Shown here piece after piece: positions 1 through 5,544 of a stretch of DNA of 7,633 bases. Both the position numbers and the translations under genes were made by a program. A model generated the notes under the pieces. The model was not told the origin of the DNA. It did no database searches and saw nothing but the letters and a program-made list of their open reading frames with translations. This DNA is from Pseudomonadota bacterium (GTDB lineage Bacteria; Pseudomonadota; Alphaproteobacteria; Sphingomonadales; Sphingomonadaceae): assembly GCA_030271565.1 (NCBI GenBank), contig JARXKR010000032.1:1-7633 (forward strand), given 5' to 3'. Positions within the stretch are counted from its first letter, which is position 1; the number at the start of each line of letters is the position of its first letter.

Positions 1-824
1 GGGATCAGCCAGCGCCTTGTAGGTGGGTTAGGCAAGGCGTGCCAAACGAGGGGATCGAGTAGTTCTGAGGCATCGGTTGCTTCGCCCCCTTTGAGGGACT
101 GCAAGTCTTGGTAGGCGGACCATTTGTAGTTGATGTAATCTAGGTCATTGAGCGAAATATCGGTCTTGAAAAGATCCTCGGCGAATTTGGGGAGTTGCCC
201 GGTGCCGAATACCGCTTCGTCCTTTACCAACAGAGGAGGTGCGCACTCCGCATATCCGTTGGTTTCGGTTTGCATATCGAGCATGAACTGCCCCAACGCG
301 CGCTGGAGCCGCGCCATCTGCCCGCGCAGGAAAGTGAACCGGGCACCCGAGATTGCAGCGCCGGTTTCGAAGTCAAGGCCGAGTGCCGGGCCGAGGTCGG
401 CGTGTTCGCTCGGCGCAAAGTTGAAGCTGCGCGGTGTACCCCACCTCGCCATTTCGACGTTCTGTGTCTCGTCCTCACCCTCGGGAACATCGGCATCGGG
501 AAGATTTGGAAGGGACGAAAGGGCATCTCGAACCCGGTGTTCTAAGCCAGCTTCAGCGCTTTGCGCGTCTGCCATTAGCCGCTTCAGCTCCTCAGCTTCA
601 GCGAGGAGCTGAGTCGCCAATTCCTCATTCTTGGAGGCTTTAGCCTGACCGATTGCTTTTGAGATTTGATTGCGGCGAGCAAGCCATTCTTGTTGGCGAG
701 TGTGCACTTGTCGTTGGCTTGTGTCGTCTGACAGAATCCAATGTGATGACGCATCAATCCCCCGCCGGGCCAGCCCAGCATCGAAAGCTTCAGGGTTTTC
801 GCGGATGAATTTGATATCGTGCAT
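1..824 (-). CDS. serS: Seryl-tRNA synthetase, N-terminal 274 codons (runs off the left edge)
   Basis: SerRS charges tRNA-Ser with serine in the cytoplasm. The frame is open from ATG 824 to the window edge, 274 codons, and begins MHDIKFIRENPEAF, a typical SerRS start. Residues about 27-105 form the long coiled-coil arm that grips tRNA. They are followed by the linker SSLPNLPDADVPEGEDE, then RWGTPRSFNF, the motif 1 region QFMLDMQTETNGYAECAPP (about 180-197) and GTGQLPKFAEDLF (207-219). The frame then returns to the family at RWLI, just before the expected TAE serine-binding loop. Between DLFKT and RWLI sit about 48 extra residues (222-269), where E. coli SerRS, as I remember it, has only about a dozen. 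An in-frame TGA upstream and no other ATG fix the start; no clear Shine-Dalgarno is seen. GC is low for the region (52-62% in the lines I counted, 38% at 121-180). Motifs 2 and 3 lie outside the window, so activity cannot be judged. Confidence 0.93.
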   Translation of the reverse strand, partial: MHDIKFIRENPEAFDAGLARRGIDASSHWILSDDTSQRQVHTRQQEWLARRNQISKAIGQAKASKNEELATQLLAEAEELKRLMADAQSAEAGLEHRVRDALSSLPNLPDADVPEGEDETQNVEMARWGTPRSFNFAPSEHADLGPALGLDFETGAAISGARFTFLRGQMARLQRALGQFMLDMQTETNGYAECAPPLLVKDEAVFGTGQLPKFAEDLFKTDISLNDLDYINYKWSAYQDLQSLKGGEATDASELLDPLVWHALPNPPTRRWLI

Positions 825-873
825 GGTGAGGGCGCTATGCCGCCTAGCCGCACGCCGCGCAACACTCCCTCAA

Positions 874-904
874 TCGTCACCCTGAACTTGTTTAAGGATG
901 ACGA
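874..904. repeat. REP-like imperfect palindrome between the DUF2892 gene and serS
   Basis: The two halves CGTCACCCTGAA and TTAAGGATGACG form an imperfect hairpin, with outer CGTCA/TGACG pairing exactly and an inner CCT/AGG match. The core CACCCTGAACTTGTTT is of a type I recognise as a dispersed intergenic repeat in Sphingomonadales genomes. It occupies the 108-bp gap between two same-strand genes and could attenuate read-through from the DUF2892 gene into serS. No U-tract follows, so it is not called a terminator. Confidence 0.6.
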
Positions 905-932
905 GAAAAGGGGAGGCGTGGTTGCTACGCGC

Positions 933-1124
933 CTACTGCACCTTGCAAGTGCTGAACCCGAACAGGCTGTACAGCGGGCAAGTCCGCAGGAACCCGGTGA
1001 CCAGCGGGATCACCCCGATCCAGCCCCAGGCGGTTTTCGGCCCGACAAACACCAGCGCAATCAGGACCAGCCCGAGCACGATGCGAAACAGGCGATCGGC
1101 GCTGCCGACATTGGTGGTGAACAT
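933..1124 (-). CDS. DUF2892 (YgaP-like) small inner-membrane protein
   Basis: A 63-residue protein beginning MFTTNVGSADRLFRIVLG. Residues about 13-28 and 32-47 form two hydrophobic segments that would make a membrane hairpin. The C-terminal CPLYSLFGFSTCKV is the hallmark of the DUF2892 family, the membrane part also found at the end of rhodanese YgaP. The two cysteines (50 and 60) flank the end of the second segment. The biochemical role of stand-alone members is not established; many sit near sulfur-transfer or redox genes. ATG 1124 is chosen over upstream starts because AAAGGAG lies at the right distance in front of it and family members begin with this MxxNVGxxDR sequence. An exact FNR-type box lies about 50 bp upstream, suggesting induction at low oxygen. 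serS follows on the same strand after a 108-bp gap. Confidence 0.9.
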   Translation of the reverse strand: MFTTNVGSADRLFRIVLGLVLIALVFVGPKTAWGWIGVIPLVTGFLRTCPLYSLFGFSTCKVQ

Positions 1125-1131
1125 GGATTGT

Positions 1132-1138
1132 CTCCTTT
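1132..1138 (-). promoter_or_regulatory. Strong Shine-Dalgarno of the DUF2892 gene
   Basis: On the minus strand AAAGGAG lies seven bases before ATG 1124 (spacer ACAATCC, the A being at 1131). It is the best ribosome-binding site in the window and decides the start of this gene. Confidence 0.85.
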
Positions 1139-1174
1139 GACTTGGGGAGACTGGCAGCTTGCGCGCCGCGCGCA

Positions 1175-1188
1175 TTGATCAGGATCAA
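1175..1188. promoter_or_regulatory. FNR/FixK/Anr-type binding site
   Basis: TTGATCAGGATCAA is an exact match to the FNR-family consensus TTGAT-N4-ATCAA. Its centre is 1181.5, about 57 bp from the DUF2892 start codon on the minus strand. If FNR activates from the usual -41.5 position, transcription would begin near 1140, just before the Shine-Dalgarno, so the geometry fits a class II activated promoter. I see no convincing -10 box. The site also lies just beyond the 3' end of tRNA-Val. Confidence 0.7.
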
Positions 1189-1198
1189 AGCCGGGAAG

Positions 1199-1273
1199 TG
1201 GTGGGCGCGGCAGGGATTGAACCTGCGACCCCACCCGTGTGAAGGGTGTGCTCTACCACTGAGCTACGCGCCC
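1199..1273 (-). tRNA. tRNA-Val (anticodon CAC)
   Basis: Read on the minus strand, the acceptor arms are GGGCGCG (1273-1267) and CGCGCCC (1209-1203), seven perfect pairs, followed by discriminator A and an encoded CCA (1201-1199). The D-arm is GCTC-AGTGGTA-GAGC. The anticodon stem CACCC/GGGTG encloses the loop TTCACAC, giving anticodon CAC for the valine codon GUG. The T-arm contains the invariant GGTTCAATCC. All cloverleaf elements are intact. Confidence 0.97.
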
Positions 1274-1377
1274 ACTTCCTGCCAAAGGCCGCGAGGGCCG
1301 GTTGACGAGTGAGGCCGGGCCATTAGAGGCGTGGACCTGAATTGACAAGATGCGAAAGCGCTCTAGGTGCCGCCAGC

Positions 1378-1686
1378 ATGAGCGAAGAAATTACTCCCCC
1401 AAGCGACCCGGCGGCCAGCCCCCCAGACCTGCCCCCCAACCACATCGCAGCCGATCCGCGCAGTGAGTTTTTCGATTCCGACAAGCTCCAGCGCGGGATC
1501 GGGATCCGGTTCAAGGGCACCGTCCGCCGCGATATCGAGGAATATTGCATCGACCAGGGCTGGGTCCGGGTCCAGGCCGGCAAGACCATGGACCGCCACG
1601 GCCGCCCGCTGCTGCTTAAGCTCAACGGCCCGGTCGAAGCCTGGTTCGAAGACCTTGGCGAAAACCCGCCGGTGGCCAAGGCCTGA
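1378..1686 (+). CDS. DUF3297 family protein
   Basis: A 102-residue protein starting MSEEITPPSD. The first 30 or so residues are proline-rich and probably disordered. From DPRSEFFDSDKLQRGIGIRF onward it follows the DUF3297 pattern, with DIEEYCIDQGWVRVQAGKT and a final LKLNGPVEAWFED. The family is small, cytosolic and of unknown function; no catalytic motif is evident. ATG 1378 is preferred to an in-frame TTG at 1342, because family members start close before the proline-rich part and the 12 extra residues look unrelated. The Shine-Dalgarno is weak (AGGTG near 1365). The gene is divergent from tRNA-Val and is followed by a 125-bp gap before the barrel protein gene. Confidence 0.88.
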   Translation: MSEEITPPSDPAASPPDLPPNHIAADPRSEFFDSDKLQRGIGIRFKGTVRRDIEEYCIDQGWVRVQAGKTMDRHGRPLLLKLNGPVEAWFEDLGENPPVAKA

Positions 1687-1704
1687 CCGCAAATTTCAAG
1701 GTTG

Positions 1705-1739
1705 TGTTGCACTGCAGCAACAGCAAATCGTTTATTTGC
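1705..1739. promoter_or_regulatory. TGC-rich dyad and adjacent AT-rich hairpin upstream of the barrel protein gene
   Basis: TGTTGC (1705-1710) and GCAACA (1717-1722) form a perfect 6-bp dyad around ACTGCA. Directly after it GCAAAT (1723-1728) and ATTTGC (1734-1739) form a second dyad around CGTTT. The first resembles a repressor operator; TGC/GCA-rich dyads are reported for PhaR-type regulators, but that identity is a guess. The second could be a weak transcription end for the DUF3297 gene. They sit 73-107 bp ahead of the barrel protein start, a plausible operator distance. Confidence 0.35.
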
Positions 1740-1811
1740 CGTAAGATGCATCTGAATCGATTTCCGGCTCGTTAGGGGAATTACTGATCCCCCAACGAAT
1801 TGGAACGACCA

Positions 1812-2648
1812 ATGATCTCTCGCACCTATCCCGCCTTGATGGCCCTCGTCCTCGCCGGGCTGGCCACTCCGGCGCTCGCCGATGAAACCCCCGGCGATTA
1901 CAACGGCCCCTATATCGCCGTCTCGGGCGGCCTCGCCACCCACGACGATCATGGTGCCGCCACGATCGTGTTCGACACCAACCGCGACGGCACGTTCAAC
2001 AATACCGTGCTGACTTCGACCGGTGCCAATGCCTTTGGGCCCGGCTTCTGCAACGGCCGCACTTCGCTGCCCGACCAGGCGACAACCCCATGCACCCGCG
2101 ATCATGATGCTGCCGAATATGCGGTTCGGCTTGGCTACGATGCCCGCTACGGCAACATTGTGATGGGCGTGATGGTCGAAGGCGCGAAGAGCAACGCGAC
2201 CGATTCGACTACCGCATTCAGCACCACCCCCGCCAGCTACAGCTTCACCCGCGGCATCGATTACGCAGTTTCGGCGCGCGCCCGGGTCGGTTTTGCCCCC
2301 GGTAATCGCGGCCTGATGTATGTCACCGGCGGACCGAGCTACGCCAAGATCAACCACACCTTCACCACCACCAACACCGTCAACAGCTTCACCCCGGTCA
2401 ACCCGGACAAGATGGTGCTCGGCTGGCAGGCCGGCGGCGGCGCCGAAGTGGTGCTCGGCGGCGGACTGACGCTGGGGATGGAATACCTCTACAACCGCTA
2501 TCACGACGACAAGTACTATGTCGCAGTGGGCAACGGCACGGCTGGTCCGACCAATCCGTTCGTGCTGGCGGGCGGCGTGAATGCCGGGCCGCAGGACGTG
2601 CGCTATGACTTCCACAGCTTCCGCGCGGTGCTGGGCTTCCGGTTCTAG
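1812..2648 (+). CDS. Outer-membrane beta-barrel protein (porin-like/OmpA-like barrel)
   Basis: A 278-residue exported protein. Residues 1-23 form a signal peptide ending PALA with likely cleavage before DETPGDYNG. The mature part opens with YIAVSGGLATHDD, a typical first strand. Alternating strands follow (AEYAVRLGYDARYGNIVMGVMVEG, YAVSARARVGFA, MVLGWQAGGGAEVVLGGGLTLGMEYLYNRY), and the final strand ends FRAVLGFRF with the C-terminal phenylalanine read by the BAM complex. This fits the 8-strand Omp25/OmpA-like barrel class. A probable surface loop holds cysteines 80 and 94, perhaps a disulfide, and DTNRDGTF (55-62), which looks like a calcium-binding loop. ATG 1812 is chosen over TTG 1800 because it gives the standard signal peptide; GGAA at 1802-1805 is a weak Shine-Dalgarno. 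The gene converges with the CHAP gene, the two stops being 14 bp apart. The substrate or role is not evident. Confidence 0.85.
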   Translation: MISRTYPALMALVLAGLATPALADETPGDYNGPYIAVSGGLATHDDHGAATIVFDTNRDGTFNNTVLTSTGANAFGPGFCNGRTSLPDQATTPCTRDHDAAEYAVRLGYDARYGNIVMGVMVEGAKSNATDSTTAFSTTPASYSFTRGIDYAVSARARVGFAPGNRGLMYVTGGPSYAKINHTFTTTNTVNSFTPVNPDKMVLGWQAGGGAEVVLGGGLTLGMEYLYNRYHDDKYYVAVGNGTAGPTNPFVLAGGVNAGPQDVRYDFHSFRAVLGFRF

Positions 2649-2662
2649 GCTTTAAGGCGGGC

Positions 2663-3334
2663 CTACCAGCCCATCTTCCTGGCGATGATGTCCCCGATCG
2701 GGCCGTGCGATGCCTTGGCAGAGCGCGGCTTGGTCGGGGCATCGTCGCATTGGCCGGGCAGCAGCGAGGCCGGGCCCGCGCTGCGCAATTTGATTTTGTC
2801 GATTTTCGGCGCGATTTTCGGCGGCTTGCCTGGATAGATGAAGCCCTGCACCGGCCAGACCGATCCGCCGATTGCCTGAATCGGCGCGTACCACACGCGC
2901 ACCTCGCTCCAGTCGTTGGCCGAAGACACATCGATTACCCTGACGTTGTCCTCGATCTGGCCGCGGCGGCCGTTGATCGGGCTCCAGTTGGCGTGGCGGA
3001 TCAGGATCGTGCGATCGTCGATGATCCGGCTGACCGCAGCGACATGGCCCAGGTGCGAATTGCCGTGCGGGCGCAGCGCCATAACCGCACCGACCTTGGG
3101 CCAGAATCCGCGGGCATAGCGGCCCTCGGCCTGGCCCCACCAGGTGTAGGCGTCGCCGCGAATCTGGATGCCGCTGACCTGGCGGGCATAGGGGACGCAT
3201 TGCAGGTAGGGCGGCAGACTTGCGCTGCCACCGCCGTCCACGACATCATCGTCGGGAACCGCGATAGCCGCACCAAGCGGCACCGCGCCCAGCGCGATCA
3301 GTCCGCATCCGATTAGTAGTCCCCGCAGTCTCAT
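2663..3334 (-). CDS. Exported CHAP-domain amidase/peptidase (cell-wall hydrolase)
   Basis: CHAP enzymes are papain-like peptidoglycan amidases or endopeptidases acting in the periplasm. This 223-residue protein has an N-terminal hydrophobic signal (MRLRGLLIGCGLIALG, cleavage likely near AAIA, residue 25). The CHAP core starts at LQCVPYARQVSGI with the probable nucleophile Cys46. GDAYTWW and the VGAVMALRP strand follow, then GHVAAV with His97 and HANW with Asn116 as the third catalytic residue. After the core (about residue 155) a proline/lysine-rich tail of about 65 residues has no recognised domain. The frame stays open upstream to ATG 3379, but ATG 3334 gives a clean signal peptide and is preferred; neither start has a good Shine-Dalgarno. 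The LIGC sequence at residues 7-10 is too early in the hydrophobic stretch to be a lipobox. The gene is divergent from der. Confidence 0.85.
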   Translation of the reverse strand: MRLRGLLIGCGLIALGAVPLGAAIAVPDDDVVDGGGSASLPPYLQCVPYARQVSGIQIRGDAYTWWGQAEGRYARGFWPKVGAVMALRPHGNSHLGHVAAVSRIIDDRTILIRHANWSPINGRRGQIEDNVRVIDVSSANDWSEVRVWYAPIQAIGGSVWPVQGFIYPGKPPKIAPKIDKIKLRSAGPASLLPGQCDDAPTKPRSAKASHGPIGDIIARKMGW

Positions 3335-3383
3335 GCCCGGTGCAGTCGCATGGCGATGGTTAGCTGCGACCTTCTCCATATGG

Positions 3384-3398
3384 TTAACGGGAACGTAA
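3384..3398. promoter_or_regulatory. Possible CtrA-like site in the CHAP/der divergent gap
   Basis: TTAA at 3384-3387, seven bases, then GTAA at 3395-3398 matches the CtrA consensus TTAA-N7-TTAA with one mismatch. Read on the minus strand, GTTAACCAT precedes the CHAP gene, about 50 bp from its start. Cell-cycle control of a wall hydrolase by CtrA would make sense in an alphaproteobacterium, but one near-match in a 114-bp gap is weak support. Confidence 0.25.
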
Positions 3399-3448
3399 GG
3401 AATCTCACTGCGCTTGCAAAAATACGCTTCCGCGCCCAGTTGGCGGCC

Positions 3449-4843
3449 ATGGCGCTCCCCCAAGTCATCATTATCGGTCGTCCCAACGTGGGCAAATCGA
3501 CGCTGTGGAACCGGTTGGTCGGCAAGAAACTGGCGCTGGTCGACGATCAGCCCGGGGTGACGCGCGACCGGCGGATGGGCGATGCGACGCTGCTCGGGCT
3601 GGACTTTACCTTGGTCGATACCGCCGGGTGGGAAGATGAAGACAAGGCGACCCTGCCGGGGCGGATGCGTGCACAGACCGAGGCTTCGCTGGTTGGCGCG
3701 GATGTCGCGCTGTTCGTGATCGATGCCCGCGCGGGGCTTACCCCGATGGACGAGGAAATCGGGCGCTATCTGCGCGAAAGCTCGGTCCCGGTGGTGCTGG
3801 TCGCCAACAAGGCCGAGGGCAGATCGGGCGACCACGGGCTGTACGAGGCCTATTCATTGGGCTTCGGCGATCCGGTGCCATTCTCGGCCGAGCACGGCGA
3901 GGGGCTGGGTGATCTGTTCGAGGCGCTGCTGCCATTGCTCGATGCCGGCCAGCGTGAGCGCGATGAATTTGTGGCCGACGAAATCGACGAAGAGGACGAG
4001 GAAGCGCTCAATCGCGCCCCGCTCAAGCTCGCCATCGTCGGGCGGCCCAACGCGGGCAAATCGACGCTGATCAACGCGTTTCTGGGCGAAGACCGGCTGC
4101 TGACCGGGCCCGAGGCGGGGATTACCCGCGATTCGATCGCGGTCGACTGGATCTGGCACGATCCCGATCTGGACGAAGACCGCGTGGTCCGGCTGATCGA
4201 CACCGCCGGGATGCGCAAGAAGGCGCTGGTGGTCGACAAGCTCGAAAAGCTCGCGGTCGCCGATGCGCGCCACGCGGTGGACTTTGCCGAGGTGGTGGTG
4301 CTGCTGCTCGATGCCACCCGCGGGCTCGAACATCAGGACCTCAAGATCGCCAGCCTGGTGCTCGAAGAAGGCCGCGCGCTGATCATCGCGATCAACAAGT
4401 GGGACGTGGCACAAGATGCCAGCGGGCTATTTAACGGAATCCGCGCCGCGCTCGATGAAGGGCTGAGCCAGGTCAAGGGCCTGCCGGTGCTGACGGTCTC
4501 GGCGCGCACCGGCAAGGGCCTCGACACGCTGCTCAAGGCCGCGTTCGAAATCCGCGCCGCCTGGTCAAAGCGCGTGCCGACCTCGGCGCTCAACCGCTGG
4601 TTCGAAGATGCCGTGAACCGCAACCCGCCGCCCGCGCCGAGCGGCCGGCGGATCAAGCTGCGCTATATCACCCAAGCCAAGACCCGCCCGCCGGGCTTCG
4701 CGATCTTCGGCACCCGGCTCGACGATTTGCCGGTCAGCTACCAGCGCTACCTGATCAACAGCCTGCGCCGCGATCTGGGGTTCGATGCAGTCCCGGTGCG
4801 GCTGATGCTGCGCAGTTCGAAGAACCCGTTCGGGACGGGGTGA
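3449..4843 (+). CDS. der: GTPase Der (EngA), ribosome assembly
   Basis: Der is an essential tandem GTPase that acts in maturation of the 50S subunit. The 464-residue protein has the full layout. GTPase domain 1 has G1 GRPNVGKS (10-17), G3 DTAG (57-60), G4 NKAE (120-123, where NKxD is canonical) and G5 SAE (146-148). An acidic linker follows (DEIDEEDEEALN, 177-188). Domain 2 has G1 GRPNAGKS (198-205), DTAGMRKK (251-258), NKWD (316-319) and SAR (351-353). The KH-like C-terminal domain, about 372-464, includes GRRIKLRYITQ and ends RSSKNPFGTG. ATG 3449 (MALPQVIIIGRPNVG) is the family start; the frame extends upstream to 3350 but that stretch has no family resemblance. The last 22 codons and stop are duplicated downstream at 5544-5610, so the present 3' end may have been supplied by an inserted element. 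Confidence 0.97.
   Translation: MALPQVIIIGRPNVGKSTLWNRLVGKKLALVDDQPGVTRDRRMGDATLLGLDFTLVDTAGWEDEDKATLPGRMRAQTEASLVGADVALFVIDARAGLTPMDEEIGRYLRESSVPVVLVANKAEGRSGDHGLYEAYSLGFGDPVPFSAEHGEGLGDLFEALLPLLDAGQRERDEFVADEIDEEDEEALNRAPLKLAIVGRPNAGKSTLINAFLGEDRLLTGPEAGITRDSIAVDWIWHDPDLDEDRVVRLIDTAGMRKKALVVDKLEKLAVADARHAVDFAEVVVLLLDATRGLEHQDLKIASLVLEEGRALIIAINKWDVAQDASGLFNGIRAALDEGLSQVKGLPVLTVSARTGKGLDTLLKAAFEIRAAWSKRVPTSALNRWFEDAVNRNPPPAPSGRRIKLRYITQAKTRPPGFAIFGTRLDDLPVSYQRYLINSLRRDLGFDAVPVRLMLRSSKNPFGTG
4777..4843 (+). repeat. Direct repeat, left copy: 3' end of der
   Basis: These 67 bp, from the codons for GFDAVPV to the TGA of der, recur at 5544-5610 at an offset of 767 bp with 64 of 67 bases identical. 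The differences are at 4789 (A/G), 4792 (C/G) and 4840 (G/T). All three are third codon positions and synonymous (Ala, Val, Gly). Identity stops sharply at both ends. Confidence 0.95.
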
Positions 4844-5049
4844 CTGCGTTTTCGCTCGATTCGCGAGGTTTAGTTGATAAAACCCACGCGCGGGGCGGGG
4901 GTTTCGGTTCAACAAGCGATGATTCAGTTTTCAAAGAGCCAAGGCGAACGTAGCGCGTTGCGGCGGTGTAGGAAAACGGCTCGCTATGACGTCCGGAATG
5001 GGGTGGTTAGCGAACAGATCCGTCAGTAAGCAAGGATCATAACCCAACC
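4844..5049. other. Non-coding spacer between der and the left palindrome
   Basis: No gene is supported in these 206 bp. AAACCC (4880-4885) and GGGTTT (4899-4904) could pair around a GC-rich 13-nt loop as a weak terminator for der, but no long T-run follows. The rest is AT-richer than der and shows no clear promoter. Short frames here lack recognisable protein sequence. Confidence 0.4.
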
Positions 5050-5080
5050 CGTCGCCCCGTGCTTGACACGGGGCTTGGCT
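5050..5080 (+). repeat. Left arm of 31-nt perfect inverted repeat around the GIY-YIG gene
   Basis: It is identical to the reverse complement of 5440-5470 over 31 nt. Inside it GCCCCGTG and CACGGGGC pair as an 8-bp stem around CTTGA, followed by TTGGCT. Palindromes with this core occur as dispersed intergenic repeats in Sphingomonadales as far as I recall. It ends 34 bp before the nuclease start codon. Confidence 0.9.
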
Positions 5081-5114
5081 TTTCTTCGGACTTCGCCTCT
5101 GACATAAACCCTGC

Positions 5115-5441
5115 ATGGAAAAGGGCGGCTGGGTCTACATCATGGCAAACCGCTACCGCGGCGGGATCTACGTTGGGGTGACCTCCGACCTGATCCGGCG
5201 CGTCTGGCAGCACCGCGAAGGCGAGGGTTCGATCCATGTCGCGGATTTCAACAAGAAGCGTCTGGTCTATGCCGAACGTCACGACGAAATCGAACCGGCT
5301 ATCGCCCGCGAAAAGCTAGTCAAGAAGTGGCGACGCGAATGGAAATTCGCGCTGATTGAAGCCGATAACCCCGACTGGCTCGACCTGTGGGAGCAGTGGT
5401 ATCCTTCGGGGGCAGCGTCCGAACCCAGCGTCGCTGACTAG
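5115..5441 (+). CDS. GIY-YIG superfamily nuclease (YhbQ/URI-like, single domain)
   Basis: A 108-residue protein that is essentially one GIY-YIG nuclease domain. The first motif is VYI (residues 7-9) and the second YVG (19-21), spaced as in the family. DLIRRVWQHR (25-34) carries the conserved arginine and histidine. AIAREKLVKKWRREWK (62-77) holds the likely metal-binding glutamate Glu66, and ALIEADNPDWLDLW closes the domain. All key residues appear intact, so it is probably active on DNA, but no specificity domain is attached. ATG 5115 gives the family-like start MEKGGWVYIM; no Shine-Dalgarno is evident. The gene is boxed by a 31-nt inverted repeat, and its TAG stop (5439-5441) lies within the right arm. 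It sits between two copies of the der tail, which makes a role in mobility worth considering; the usual annotation would be a hypothetical YhbQ-type nuclease. Confidence 0.93.
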   Translation: MEKGGWVYIMANRYRGGIYVGVTSDLIRRVWQHREGEGSIHVADFNKKRLVYAERHDEIEPAIAREKLVKKWRREWKFALIEADNPDWLDLWEQWYPSGAASEPSVAD

Positions 5442-5470
5442 CCAAGCCCCGTGTCAAGCACGGGGCGACG
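5440..5470 (-). repeat. Right arm of 31-nt perfect inverted repeat
   Basis: It is the reverse complement of 5050-5080 without mismatch. It overlaps the last two bases of the nuclease stop codon, and its own 8-bp hairpin could end the nuclease transcript. The bases outside both arms differ (C at 5049, T in the matching orientation at 5471). Confidence 0.9.
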
Positions 5471-5530
5471 AGGGTTGTTTGGCATTTCCATACGATATGG
5501 ACAGCAATCGGGTCGTTCACCAACCAGCCG

Positions 5531-5544
5531 CAAAAGCGCTTTTG
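5531..5544. repeat. 14-bp perfect palindrome at the edge of the der-tail duplicate
   Basis: CAAAAGCGCTTTTG is fully self-complementary. Its last G is the first base of the right-hand direct repeat, so it marks the junction between element-specific sequence and the duplicated der tail. Confidence 0.7.

Noticed and set aside
1342..1347. TTGACA resembling a -35 box before the DUF3297 gene
   Set aside because: No -10-like sequence lies 16-18 bp downstream, and the gene start would be too close.
1323..2615. A 430-codon open frame on the minus strand across the DUF3297 and barrel genes
   Set aside because: It is antisense to two recognised genes, is dominated by Gly, Ala, Val and His as expected from GC-rich shadow frames, and shows no family sequence.
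3341..3448. N-terminal extension of Der from ATG 3350
   Set aside because: The extra 33 residues lack family similarity and cover the divergent promoter region; MALPQVIIIGRPNVGKS is the usual start.
5063..5068. TTGACA within the left palindrome as a promoter for the nuclease gene
   Set aside because: The sequence is part of the hairpin loop and stem, and no -10 box occurs at the right spacing.
4931..5116. A 61-codon minus-strand frame between der and the nuclease gene
   Set aside because: It runs through the left palindrome, has no ribosome-binding site, and its sequence looks like translated repeat.
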